The translations under genes and the position numbers were made by a program. A stretch of 64,000 nucleotides of DNA from Alphaproteobacteria bacterium (lineage in GTDB: Bacteria > Pseudomonadota > Alphaproteobacteria > UBA6615): the NCBI GenBank assembly GCA_028279245.1, contig JANQOE010000017.1:1-64000 (forward strand), in the 5' to 3' direction. The notes under the pieces are model-generated. The model saw nothing but the letters and a program-made list of their open reading frames with translations. It was not told the DNA's origin and made no database searches. Positions 19,190 through 28,827 of this stretch are shown piece after piece; within the stretch, counting starts at the first letter, position 1, and the number at the start of each line of letters is the position of its first letter.

Positions 19190-20041
19190 ATGGAGAAGCA
19201 CCGGCAGTTCACCATGAAGGACACGATCTATTCGGTCGTGGCGATCTTCGCGGCCCTGGTGTTCTTCTTCCCGATCTACTGGGCGGCGTCGACCTCGCTG
19301 CGCAACCCGATCGACACCTTCACGGTGAGCGGTGTTGGGGTGCCGTTCCTGGATTTTGAGCCGACGCTCAACAACTGGGCGAACCAGTTGTCGACGCCGG
19401 AGACGCAGCAGGCGCTGATCAACTCGACGATCATTTCCACCGCGGCAACGCTGTTGGCGCTGCTGGTCGGGCTGCCGGCTGCCTATGCGCTGGCCCGCTA
19501 CCGCTATCAACGGATCAAGAACAAGGACCTGACCGTCTGGTTCCTGTCGCAACGGGTGCTGCCGCCGATTGCAACCGTGGTGCCGTTTTTCCTGGTAATG
19601 CGGACGCTTGGTCTGCTGGACACCCATCTCGCGCTCATCCTCATCAACGCGACATTCATCCTGCCATTTGTCGTGGTGATCCTGCGGCAGACCTTCGTCG
19701 AGCTGCCCTACGAGTTGGAAGAGGCGGCGATGGTTGACGGCGCGACCTTCTTCCAGGCCTTTCGCAAAGTGGCGTTGCCGCTGGCCCTCCCTTCGGTCGT
19801 GGCGACGGGCCTGATCATTTTTGCGTTTGCCTGGAATGAGTTCCTGTTCGCCATCACCATCTCGTCGCAGCGGGCGATCACCATCCCCGTGCATATGGCG
19901 GGCGCGGTCGATACGCGCGGCGTGCAGTTCTGGTTCATGGCGGTGCGGGCGTTGATCGCTATGGTGCCGCCGGTGGTGATTGCGCTGCTCGCGCAGCGTT
20001 ACATCGTGCGCGGCCTGACCCTAGGCGCGGTGAAGGGTTAG
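19190..20041 (+). CDS. ABC sugar transporter permease (MalG/UgpE type)
   Basis: YELEEAAMVDGATFFQAFRKVALPLALPSVVATGLIIFAFAWNEFLFA; ends GLTLGAVKG. Confidence 0.93.
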   Translation: MEKHRQFTMKDTIYSVVAIFAALVFFFPIYWAASTSLRNPIDTFTVSGVGVPFLDFEPTLNNWANQLSTPETQQALINSTIISTAATLLALLVGLPAAYALARYRYQRIKNKDLTVWFLSQRVLPPIATVVPFFLVMRTLGLLDTHLALILINATFILPFVVVILRQTFVELPYELEEAAMVDGATFFQAFRKVALPLALPSVVATGLIIFAFAWNEFLFAITISSQRAITIPVHMAGAVDTRGVQFWFMAVRALIAMVPPVVIALLAQRYIVRGLTLGAVKG

Positions 20042-20047
20042 CCGCCT

Positions 20048-21019
20048 CTAGCCGCCCAAGGCGATGTGCCCGGCCAGCAGGTGCGATAGCCCGACAAGGG
20101 CCGGCCAGCGGTAGTTGATCAGATACACCGGGATCGGCGTGACGAAGCTACTCAACCGGCCTTTTGCTTCGAACGCCGCGCGGAAGATGGCGCGGTCGAA
20201 CGCCGCACCCATGTTCCAGACGACGCCGCCGCCGACATAAACGCCGCCTTTCGCCCCAATCGTCAGGGCAACATCGCCGGCAACGGTACCGAGGACGCTG
20301 GCGAACATGCGGGCGGCCTCGACACAGGTGTCGTCTTCCTCCGCCGCCGCCTTTGCGGCGATGTCGCGCGGCGCGAGGTGTTCCGCGGCGCGGCCGTCCA
20401 TTGCGCAGAGGGCCTCGTACAGGTTGACCAGGCCAGGTCCGGCGACCGCCCGCTCAGCCGAGGCGTTGCCGTGGCGCTTGCGGATCCAAGCGGCAACGCC
20501 GGCCTCGCGCTCGGTCCGCTGGGGCATGGTGACGTGACCGCCCTCGCTGTGCAGTGGGATCCACTGCTGGCCGCTCCAGACCACCCCGGACACGCCAAGG
20601 CCGGTGCCCGGGCCGATCACCCCAATCGCACCTTGGGGCTTGGCCGGGCCACCGCCGACCTGCTCGACATCCGCACCGGTTAGATAGGGTACCGACATGG
20701 CGATGGCGGTGAAGTCGTTGACGACCGACAACCGCTCGACCCGCAGTTCGTCACGCAACCGGCTGATGGAGGTCGTCCAATCCCGGTTGGTGAGGGTGAA
20801 GCTGTCGCCCTCGACCGGGCATGCCACGCAATAGGCCGCCGCCGCGGGTGTGCTGGGCGGTCGTACCTGATCGAGATACGCCTGGGTCAGCGCACGCAAC
20901 CCGTCGTAATGCTCGTTGCGCATCACGACCGCATCGCCGGGCGGATCCCCGGGGCGCAACAACGCCAGTCGCGTCTTGGTGCCGCCGACATCGGCGACCA
21001 GGCAGGTGGATTCGGGCAT
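20048..21019 (-). CDS. glk: Glucokinase
   Basis: CLVADVGGTKTRLALL...SVVNDFTAIAMSVPYL...GVIGPGTGLGVSGVV...PLHSEGGHV. Confidence 0.9.
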   Translation of the reverse strand: MPESTCLVADVGGTKTRLALLRPGDPPGDAVVMRNEHYDGLRALTQAYLDQVRPPSTPAAAAYCVACPVEGDSFTLTNRDWTTSISRLRDELRVERLSVVNDFTAIAMSVPYLTGADVEQVGGGPAKPQGAIGVIGPGTGLGVSGVVWSGQQWIPLHSEGGHVTMPQRTEREAGVAAWIRKRHGNASAERAVAGPGLVNLYEALCAMDGRAAEHLAPRDIAAKAAAEEDDTCVEAARMFASVLGTVAGDVALTIGAKGGVYVGGGVVWNMGAAFDRAIFRAAFEAKGRLSSFVTPIPVYLINYRWPALVGLSHLLAGHIALGG

Positions 21020-21117
21020 GTTTCCCTCAGTCCGGATCGCGCCCGGTCGCACATTCCGAGCCTATCCGCGTTAGGCAAGCTGAGTGTTTCTAGCAACGGG
21101 CCGGCTCAGGCCGCAAC

Positions 21118-22017
21118 TCAGCGGTCGCCGGGGGTAATCTCTATTGTGATGCGATCGCGGTAGGTGCCGGCCCGCCTGTCGCCGACATCGCCGATTTGCA
21201 GACCCAGAGCGAGCCGATCCCCGGTGGCGGGCGTCGGGCCGTCAAATCTCAACTGTGTTCCGGCGCTGGCCGACAGATCTACCCGTCGGCCATCGAGGAT
21301 CGTTTCATAGTCGATACTCCAGGTCCGGCCGTCCGGGGCGATCTGTTCCAGGTTGCCGCCATTCTCCGACTTCAGGCGGATGCGGTAGTTCGAGGTGCTC
21401 CGCACGTCGAGGAACACCGGCGGCGCGCGCTTGCGGTCGGTGAGTTCGCCAAAGTCGACTTCCTGCTTTCGCCCGACTGCGCCGACGAAGGCGATCCTGG
21501 CCGCGGATGCAACCCGGGCACGAACGGGCGTGTCGGCGTTGTCGCGGCGTTCCAGCGCGCCGGCGACATCCTCGAACGCCGTGAATTGCAGGCGGCCGTC
21601 GTAGTTGCCACTTGACACGGACTGCTGCGACGGCAGCCGAATGGCGTAGGTGAGTTTCCGGCGTTCACCGGGTTCCAAGGTGAACGAGAAGTTCAGCCGA
21701 TTGTTCGACACCGGCTGATTCGATGCGGTTCGGATCTGATAGACTAGGGTCTCCTGCCCGGGACCTTTGAGGTCCGGTTTGCCGAACGGTTCGACGCGGG
21801 CCACGACGTCGCATGCGACACCGGCCGGGTCGGTATGCAGCACCTCGAGAGTGAACAGGTCGGAGAACGATGTGGCATCGAAGGCATCGTAGCCTCCACC
21901 CTGCCCGTTCCAGGACGCCGTTTGAATGTCCGTTAAGGCCAAATTGCAGGCAGCATGCGCGGGTGGCACCAGAAGAAGCATTGCAAGTGCGGCGAGTGGC
22001 ATTGGTTGGCGATGCAT
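21118..22017 (-). CDS. Pilus-associated secreted protein, spore coat U-like, probable tip/minor subunit
   Basis: Signal peptide, SCPU-like C-terminal pattern (YRDRITIEITPGDR); last gene of the chaperone-usher run. Confidence 0.6.
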   Translation of the reverse strand: MHRQPMPLAALAMLLLVPPAHAACNLALTDIQTASWNGQGGGYDAFDATSFSDLFTLEVLHTDPAGVACDVVARVEPFGKPDLKGPGQETLVYQIRTASNQPVSNNRLNFSFTLEPGERRKLTYAIRLPSQQSVSSGNYDGRLQFTAFEDVAGALERRDNADTPVRARVASAARIAFVGAVGRKQEVDFGELTDRKRAPPVFLDVRSTSNYRIRLKSENGGNLEQIAPDGRTWSIDYETILDGRRVDLSASAGTQLRFDGPTPATGDRLALGLQIGDVGDRRAGTYRDRITIEITPGDR

Positions 22018-22020
22018 TGG

Positions 22021-24636
22021 TTACGTCCTGCCAGGAATGGCGAGCGTGCCCGCCCGATAGAGCCCGACCGTGTCTTCGGGCACCTCGAATTCAAGGATAT
22101 CGCCGGCATCGGTGTTGAGGCGCAGTTCGTAGCGCCCCGGTCTTAGGCCGGAGATAGCAAACTTGCCGACACGGTTGGTGAACATGATGACAGGTTCGAA
22201 GCTGTCGTCGTCCAGCAGCATGGCCTGGCCGGATACAAGGCCAATTGGTTCGCCTTCTGCATCGGTAAGATTGCCAATCATCGTGACGGTCGCGGCGGAT
22301 CCGACCTCCAGGTTAAAGCCGCTGCGATAGCTCGGCAGCAGGGTGAAGGCGCCGGCGCCGAGGTCGTAGCCGAGCGGCAGATCGTCGACGTCGTATGTCA
22401 GGCGACGGGTGTTGTAAGCGCTGAGGGTCGGGACCAGGGCCGGGCCGAGAAGACCACTCGTCGCCACGTCGCCATCGTCGGATGGGTCGACGAAGACTTG
22501 GCGATCCTCCAGCGTGGGGTGAGTGGTGACGATGGCGAAGCTATCGCTAATTGGCCGGCCGACGGCGAGTTGGCCACCGGCGAACGCGATGGCCGTTTCC
22601 CCACGTAGCCGCGTGGTGGTCACACGCTCCGACCCGCGCAGCTCCGTGAGCCGCGTGTCGTGGTCGAGTGCCGCGCGGAAACGGTTACCGACATAGTCGG
22701 CCGAGGCTTCCACAGCTAACGCCTCTTCCTCGTTGCGTTCCAAGCCGGCCGAGAGGTTGAAATCGCCGATGCGGCTGCTGCCCTCGCGGAACGAGTAAAT
22801 GCTGCGCACCTCCCGGTTTGTGGAATCGACGGAGAGTTCTACGTCTTGTTTGCGGCCGAAGGGGATGACCAGGCTGGCGGTCACGCCGAACTCACTACTG
22901 CTTGGCGATTGTTCTTGTTCGTAGTCCAGATTGAGTGTCCAGCTTGCCGTGCCGAGGCGGCCGATCAGATTGCCACCAACACTATAACGGTCGCCGCGGG
23001 TACCGCGGCCCATGGCGTAGTTGGCGCCGATGGAACCGCGCATTGAGCCGAATAGGTCCTGGCTGTAGTCGATCGATAGGTCCAGCGCTGTGTCGTTCAA
23101 CGGTTCAGCGTCCGCCACGTCCTCGTTGCTGAAATCGGCGCCACCAAAGTCCGCACTGACATATTCGGCGGAGAACAACAGCCGCCGGTTGGCCGAATCT
23201 TCCTCGCCAAACGGGAACTCATAGTCGCCGCCGGCGGCCCAGCCTGCACCAAGGGCGTCGATGTTGCTGCCGGCCACATCGAAAGCAACGAGGCCGATAA
23301 CCGATGGCATGGTGGCTTGGATACCGGCTTGCTGCGCGGCGGTGCTGGCTTGGGCATTCACGCCCATGGTGAGTGACGGAAGAACGCCGCCCCGTACGAA
23401 AGCCGACACGACGGGTTCCTGAAAGTCATAGACAACTTCACTTTCCTCGATGTCGGAGAGATAACCCGCGCCGACCCCGAATGTGACAATGCCGGGGGCG
23501 AGCAGGTCGAAGTCGAAGAAGGACTGCAGCCGGATGCGGTCGACATTGCCGGCATCGTCTTCGATGACCAACTCGATGTCGTTGGCGCCGGTCGACAACG
23601 GGATGTCGCGCAGGTCGAAGGTCCCAGGGTCAAGACGAAGGCGGCGAAGGCGGACGCCGTTGACCAGCACGTCGACGGTCGATGGTCGTTCGATGGTGAA
23701 CTCGCGGCGCGCGGTCGGCCGGACGTTGCGCGTCGGCTGCAACGAGAAATCGCGGGCAAGGCCGAGGCCGAGCAGATCGATCGAGTCCTGAAAGCCCTCG
23801 CCTGATAGCAACAAGTCGCCTCCAGCATAGCGGAGGGCATGTTCAGCGTCATCGACGATGACACGGGTGCCACGGCGGAAGAACGCACGGTTGCCGTCAA
23901 GTTCGGTGTCTTCGATAGTGAATTCGGATTCGACGACCGGCCCAAAGATGCGGAGCGCCGTGTCAAGATCGATGGTCAGGTTGGTGAATTGACCCAAACC
24001 GCTCTGCTCCTCGTCCTGGCCATCGGAGGAATGAGTGATGCCGCCGAGGATATTGACATAGCCGCTAATGCCATTCGGCCGGGTAATGTCCGCCGGAACA
24101 ACGTCTTCCGCTGTAAGACTGAGAATCCGATCCCTGCGAAGTTCGACCGGCGTTGCCAGTCGTAGTTCCAGGAGACCGGAGTCGAACTCCAAGTCGAGAT
24201 CTGCGGCCGCAAAGGACTCGGGCGTGAGTTGTCCGTCAACAGCTGCGCTGACCAGTGCTTCCAGCACCTCGGCGTCCAGGATGTCTTCCAGCAGCGGCAG
24301 GACGCCTTGGGCGGTTACCGAAAGGCTGTCATCGGCACCGATGCGCAACACGACCGAGCCAATCTCGCGGTCGCCTTCCCTGAAGGGCACGCGTAGTTCG
24401 ATCATGCGGCCGGTCGGGTTGATCCGGGGCACCGTCGTATCAAGCAGCTTACCCGGGTCGGCTAGGTCGTTTGGGCCGGTCTGGGCAAGTTGGGGTAGCT
24501 TTACGATATAGGACCCGTCTTTCTGCTTGGTCACGGTGACGGCCGAAAGGCTGTATTCGGCCGTAATCCCAAGCAACAGGGCGACGACGAGGCCGTGTGC
24601 AAATGGCCGCAAGCGAGTCTTTTGGCGGCGTTTCAT
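22021..24636 (-). CDS. Fimbrial outer-membrane usher protein
   Basis: ERPSTVDVLVNGVRLRRLRLDPGTFDLRDIPLSTGANDIELVIEDDAGNVDRI...GVGAGYLSDIEES; usher beta-barrel and C-terminal YDVDDLPLGYDLG. Confidence 0.85.
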   Translation of the reverse strand: MKRRQKTRLRPFAHGLVVALLLGITAEYSLSAVTVTKQKDGSYIVKLPQLAQTGPNDLADPGKLLDTTVPRINPTGRMIELRVPFREGDREIGSVVLRIGADDSLSVTAQGVLPLLEDILDAEVLEALVSAAVDGQLTPESFAAADLDLEFDSGLLELRLATPVELRRDRILSLTAEDVVPADITRPNGISGYVNILGGITHSSDGQDEEQSGLGQFTNLTIDLDTALRIFGPVVESEFTIEDTELDGNRAFFRRGTRVIVDDAEHALRYAGGDLLLSGEGFQDSIDLLGLGLARDFSLQPTRNVRPTARREFTIERPSTVDVLVNGVRLRRLRLDPGTFDLRDIPLSTGANDIELVIEDDAGNVDRIRLQSFFDFDLLAPGIVTFGVGAGYLSDIEESEVVYDFQEPVVSAFVRGGVLPSLTMGVNAQASTAAQQAGIQATMPSVIGLVAFDVAGSNIDALGAGWAAGGDYEFPFGEEDSANRRLLFSAEYVSADFGGADFSNEDVADAEPLNDTALDLSIDYSQDLFGSMRGSIGANYAMGRGTRGDRYSVGGNLIGRLGTASWTLNLDYEQEQSPSSSEFGVTASLVIPFGRKQDVELSVDSTNREVRSIYSFREGSSRIGDFNLSAGLERNEEEALAVEASADYVGNRFRAALDHDTRLTELRGSERVTTTRLRGETAIAFAGGQLAVGRPISDSFAIVTTHPTLEDRQVFVDPSDDGDVATSGLLGPALVPTLSAYNTRRLTYDVDDLPLGYDLGAGAFTLLPSYRSGFNLEVGSAATVTMIGNLTDAEGEPIGLVSGQAMLLDDDSFEPVIMFTNRVGKFAISGLRPGRYELRLNTDAGDILEFEVPEDTVGLYRAGTLAIPGRT

Positions 24637-24656
24637 TGATCATTATGGCGGCGAGA

Positions 24657-25439
24657 CTATCGTGCCTCAAGAAGCTGTAAATCCACCGTCAAAGGACCGG
24701 ACCAATCTCCGTCACCAAGTGGTAGGCGCAAATGCCTGACTGAATCGGGAGGTAGAAGTGTCTCCATGTCCAAGGCAAGAATGTCCGCAGGCTTGAAGAC
24801 TTGCGCCTGCCGCGGGGATGCCACCGTAATCGTTAAGTTGCTAGCGTAACTGTATCGAGCGCCCGAGTTCTCAAGAGTTGCGTCTAGAAAGGTCGTGCCA
24901 TCGTCATCACTGCGTAGGTCCGCATCAATGACTTCTAAGACGGCCTCGGAGTTTGTCGGCGAAACGTGAACGGCGACGTTAAAAGCCAGGATGAATTGTA
25001 ACTGTGAATCGGCGTCTTCGGTCAGATCGATGGGAAGCTGAGTGACCTGTGCGTAGTACGACTGTGACTCCGAAATCTCTGGATTGCCGAGCCACTGAAT
25101 GCGGAGCGATTGCGAACCGCCGGAGGGTATGACAACCGATGGCGGGAAGACTAGAAAATCGCCATCTGCTGCGACCAGTGATTCGTTACCGTCTGCGTCG
25201 AAGGCACGCTGACTAATCGACACCTCTATTGGGAGTGGTTGATCGCTTGGGTTTCCGACGGTAAACGTAGAGCTTGATTGTCGGCCCAGGGGCTCCAAGT
25301 TGTGGATCAGCGGTCGAACCTCAAATGCATTGGAAATACTAGTTGTTGCTGCAAGAGCACACGGAATCAAGCACAAGCGCCCGACGTCATGTGCAAAGCC
25401 TTTTGAGATCGAATCTGACGACACTAGGCTCTTAGTCAC
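24657..25439 (-). CDS. Periplasmic pilus chaperone (PapD-like), paralogue 2
   Basis: DFLVFPPSVVIPSGGSQSLRIQWLGNPEISESQSYYAQVTQLPIDL. Confidence 0.82.
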   Translation of the reverse strand: MTKSLVSSDSISKGFAHDVGRLCLIPCALAATTSISNAFEVRPLIHNLEPLGRQSSSTFTVGNPSDQPLPIEVSISQRAFDADGNESLVAADGDFLVFPPSVVIPSGGSQSLRIQWLGNPEISESQSYYAQVTQLPIDLTEDADSQLQFILAFNVAVHVSPTNSEAVLEVIDADLRSDDDGTTFLDATLENSGARYSYASNLTITVASPRQAQVFKPADILALDMETLLPPDSVRHLRLPLGDGDWSGPLTVDLQLLEAR

Positions 25440-26181
25440 GCACTCTAATACTCAAATCCGTGTTGGATGGTGAGTAGCCATCAATTGCTTGCATGTGAAC
25501 CTCGCGGATTGAGTTGGGTAGCACTAGGCCACCCTTGATTGCCTGCGTCAGTTCCGGGCCCAGAAGGCTTCTCGTCTTTCCATTCCTATCTGTGAATACC
25601 CACTCGGTGGTTGCCAGGCGTATGTAGCGGCTCCCTGCGTTCTCGATGCGCACAATCCAAGTGTTGTCGCCTCCCTCTTCAGCAAGGAATGACTTTACCA
25701 ACGGCTCTGGCACGGCTCCGGTTGGAACGACATTGGCGAGCGTGCTGAAATTGACCACGACGCCAACAGCCGAGTCAGACTCGCCTAGCTCTACCGGCAA
25801 TTGATTCACTGATACCCTGTACGACTTCGAAACCTGCAGATCGGGATTACCGACGTATTTGACACGAATGGATTGCGAGCCCCCCGGCTGGACCACTGCG
25901 GTTGGTGGAAAAATAACAAATGCATCCTCAGCAAGGACGCGGGATTCATCTCCGCTCGTACTCACTTCTATTTCAGACGCAATAACCTCTATTGTCATCA
26001 CCGTTTGCGTCGTGTTGTCCACGGTTAGTGTCGCCTCCGACTCCGCGCCGGTTGGAGTCAGATCATAGACCATTGGGCGCACTCTCTGACCGACTGCGTC
26101 GCCTGGGGGCGCGATCAACGCTAGTACTAAGATAACGCCTTTGATCCAAACCGCTGACCGATTTGAGTACACTTCTGTCAT
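25432..26181 (-). CDS. Periplasmic pilus chaperone (PapD-like), paralogue 1
   Basis: AFVIFPPTAVVQPGGSQSIRVKYVGNPDLQVSKSYRVSVNQLPVEL; overlaps the next chaperone by 8 bp. Confidence 0.82.
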   Translation of the reverse strand: MTEVYSNRSAVWIKGVILVLALIAPPGDAVGQRVRPMVYDLTPTGAESEATLTVDNTTQTVMTIEVIASEIEVSTSGDESRVLAEDAFVIFPPTAVVQPGGSQSIRVKYVGNPDLQVSKSYRVSVNQLPVELGESDSAVGVVVNFSTLANVVPTGAVPEPLVKSFLAEEGGDNTWIVRIENAGSRYIRLATTEWVFTDRNGKTRSLLGPELTQAIKGGLVLPNSIREVHMQAIDGYSPSNTDLSIRVRD

Positions 26182-26216
26182 TCTCCAAACTGCGACATAA
26201 CAACAGATGATGTAGA

Positions 26217-26241
26217 GAGTGCGGGGATTATCCCCGCACTC
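26217..26241 (-). other. Intercistronic stem-loop between pilin and chaperone (perfect 11 bp stem, 3 nt loop)
   Basis: GAGTGCGGGGA-TTA-TCCCCGCACTC. Confidence 0.75.
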
Positions 26242-26250
26242 AAAACCCAG

Positions 26251-26748
26251 TCAGTTCGGCGCAATATCGAACACCAGAGTATCTTGATAGGAACCCGCGA
26301 AGATCGCAGCTTCGTCGAGTGTTACCTGGAAGTCTGCATTATCGGATGCCGGCAACGCCAACGCCGCCGATGCCGCAATGACGGTTGGAACGGAAGTCGG
26401 GGTGCCGGTGGCCGAGAGAGAAATTGCTGCCAGACCCAGTCCAGTCGTGTTGACGTTTACCGTGTAGTCAAGCGACTGGAAGCCATTTGTTAGGCCACCC
26501 TGCTGGGATTCCACGGTAAATGTGCCACCGTTCGGATCATTGCACTGGATTTGGAAGGGATCCGGACTGGCAGGCGCAACCGCCCCCAAAGTTAGCGACG
26601 CGAAACTGATCGACTGCGGCAAGTTGGTAACTTGACATGTAAGCGGTTGTGTGGCCGCGACGCCGGTGTTTGCAGCTTGCGCGTGCGGCGATATGAGCAT
26701 TGGACTAAGTGCGATGGCTGCGGCGGTAAAGAGAACAGATCTGCTCAT
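26251..26748 (-). CDS. Pilin, probable major subunit
   Basis: MSRSVLFTAAAIALSPMLISPHAQA signal peptide, paired Cys (LTCQV...IQCNDPNGG), C-terminal SYQDTLVFDIAPN. Confidence 0.65.
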   Translation of the reverse strand: MSRSVLFTAAAIALSPMLISPHAQAANTGVAATQPLTCQVTNLPQSISFASLTLGAVAPASPDPFQIQCNDPNGGTFTVESQQGGLTNGFQSLDYTVNVNTTGLGLAAISLSATGTPTSVPTVIAASAALALPASDNADFQVTLDEAAIFAGSYQDTLVFDIAPN

Positions 26749-26887
26749 TTTTTCCTCGTGATGTGTGTGGTATAGGATTGTTGCCTGGTTTGCAGAAACC
26801 AGGCTCTTCGTCAGCCGACCGTCCATTTTTGATCATGTCGACCGGCCAACGTTGGTTTGCGTGACAGAGTCTGCATCCTTGCCGCCC

Positions 26888-27505
26888 CTACACGCCGGCG
26901 CCAGCGTCGGCCGACACCGTGATTGTTATCACATCCTCGTAGCGTCCGGCGGGCAGTGGACCAGCAGGTTGCTCCAACTCGACAGTGAGCTCGCCGTTCG
27001 TCTCGAACGGGATTTGACTACCGGTGCTGTATGCAATGCCGCCGAGCAAGTCGGCGCTGTCGGCCGTTTCGCTGAAGCCAATCGAATCGATCGCGACTGT
27101 CGCACGGTAGGGAATACTGGCGACCCAGCCGTTGGCCTTGGCGGCGAGGGCCTGCATGGCCTCATTCACGAGTGCGCCGTTTTTTGACGACAACTCCAGC
27201 CGCATCGGGAGATTGCAGTCGATATCGAAACCGAAGCTCTTCGTGCCGCCGGCTTCCAGATCAATGGTGGCGTCGCCCGCGCCGAAGTTCAGGATTTCGC
27301 AGCGGGCGGCGATCTGGCCGGTGACATCCAGTTGCAGATCGTCGGTGTCCTGGGCCAAAGCAGCATGGCCACCGATTCCAAGCAGTGTGCCGAGACAGAC
27401 TGCAAAGATCCTGCCGAGTTGCGAGCGCAAGACCGCTTGCTGCCAGGGGTATGACTTTGTTACGCCCAACTTAATCCGTCCTTGTTCGTCGAGCGGAGTC
27501 TGCAT
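26888..27505 (-). CDS. Second pilin / spore coat U-like subunit
   Basis: LQLDVTGQIAARCEILNF...SFGFDIDCNLPMRLELSSKNGAL...AGRYEDVITITVSA. Confidence 0.65.
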   Translation of the reverse strand: MQTPLDEQGRIKLGVTKSYPWQQAVLRSQLGRIFAVCLGTLLGIGGHAALAQDTDDLQLDVTGQIAARCEILNFGAGDATIDLEAGGTKSFGFDIDCNLPMRLELSSKNGALVNEAMQALAAKANGWVASIPYRATVAIDSIGFSETADSADLLGGIAYSTGSQIPFETNGELTVELEQPAGPLPAGRYEDVITITVSADAGAGV

Positions 27506-27657
27506 GCGGTACAACCTGGCGTCGTCACCCAGATGGATGACGCTCGCTGGAAAGATGCAGGGTCGCTCGGGACTTGCCGGGTACCGAAGCACGATCCCTC
27601 GTGGGTGCGGCTATTGGGCCACACTGCCGACAACCTCCCCGCAGGGGTTCGGAATGC

Positions 27658-28827
27658 CTAGGCGGTGTGGTTTGGGTGAATGCTGGCGGACAGCAGCAGG
27701 CTTACGAGTTCGCCCTGGCGCTCGGTCTGGGTCTTGCCGAAGATGCGTCTTAGATGGGTACGGGCCGTGTTGTAGCTGATGTCTAGGGCGGCAGCGACGT
27801 CGGCCAGGCTTTCTCCGGTGGCGATGCGCGATGCCAACCGGGCCTCCGCCGCCGTCAATCCGTAGGTCGTGCGCAGACTATCTTGGTCGGGCTCGATGGG
27901 CCGGTCCGGATCGGTCACATAGACCACCGTGGATGTGGAATGGCCGCCGTTCGCTGCGGTTGACCCTGGCAGACCCGTGCGGCCGACCTGAGCGATCGTC
28001 ACCGACAGCGGATGCCGCGCCCCTCGCCGCGGGAGCGACAGGTTGGCGAAACCCCGGTGGGTGCCGGCGGCGACGGCACCTATCAGCTTACGCAGTTTCG
28101 AACCGGCGCCGTTGATCGTTGCCGACAATTGCCCGTTGGTCAGGGCGAGGCCGTCGCGCGCCTCGATCATCGATCGGGCCGCCGCGTTGGTGGCCAGGAC
28201 CTTGGCCTCCGCATCCGTCAGCGCGACGCCAATCGGCATGCGGTCCAATGCGGCGAGTGCCGCGTGTTGGAGCAAGCTGGATTGGCGCTGGGCCGCTTGG
28301 AAACTCAAGGCGAGATTGAGCTGTGGCAGGAACGCCTCAAGCCGTTGAGCGGCGCGTGGCGGCGGGCTATTGGCTGGGCCGAAGGCAACTGCGAGGACTG
28401 CCGTTGTGCCCGCCGTGACTTCCAGCTTGGCCCAGAGACAATGCCAGTCGGCTGGAGGACCCAGTTTGTCCGCTCCCCGGCGACCGCACAGGTCGCAGTT
28501 TGTGTCGAGATGACGCGCCAGCACTCGCCCTGGCTCGAAACCGAGTTTCTCGACCATGCCTAGATCCGCACGCAGTAGCTGGTCGAGGCACTGGCAGGTC
28601 GCGAGGTCCGGTTCGACGGAGTGCAGGTAGGTGGGGGTTTGCGGCGCGCCATCGTACCGGACCAAGATATCTGGTGCATCCCCCAGGAGCGTGCCAACCT
28701 CGTGCGGCAGGGCTTCCCACAATCTGCCCGCCGCGGCCGCCTCGAACAGACTTATAGCAACATCCCCGGCACCCCCCGGCTTGGGAGGCAGATCGTCTCG
28801 CAGCAGCATGTCAGACCCCACTTCCAT
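27658..28827 (-). CDS. LuxR-type HTH transcriptional regulator
   Basis: C-terminal LTAAEARLASRIATGESLADVAAALDISYNTARTHLRRIFGKTQTERQGELVSLLL. Confidence 0.9.
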   Translation of the reverse strand: MEVGSDMLLRDDLPPKPGGAGDVAISLFEAAAAGRLWEALPHEVGTLLGDAPDILVRYDGAPQTPTYLHSVEPDLATCQCLDQLLRADLGMVEKLGFEPGRVLARHLDTNCDLCGRRGADKLGPPADWHCLWAKLEVTAGTTAVLAVAFGPANSPPPRAAQRLEAFLPQLNLALSFQAAQRQSSLLQHAALAALDRMPIGVALTDAEAKVLATNAAARSMIEARDGLALTNGQLSATINGAGSKLRKLIGAVAAGTHRGFANLSLPRRGARHPLSVTIAQVGRTGLPGSTAANGGHSTSTVVYVTDPDRPIEPDQDSLRTTYGLTAAEARLASRIATGESLADVAAALDISYNTARTHLRRIFGKTQTERQGELVSLLLSASIHPNHTA

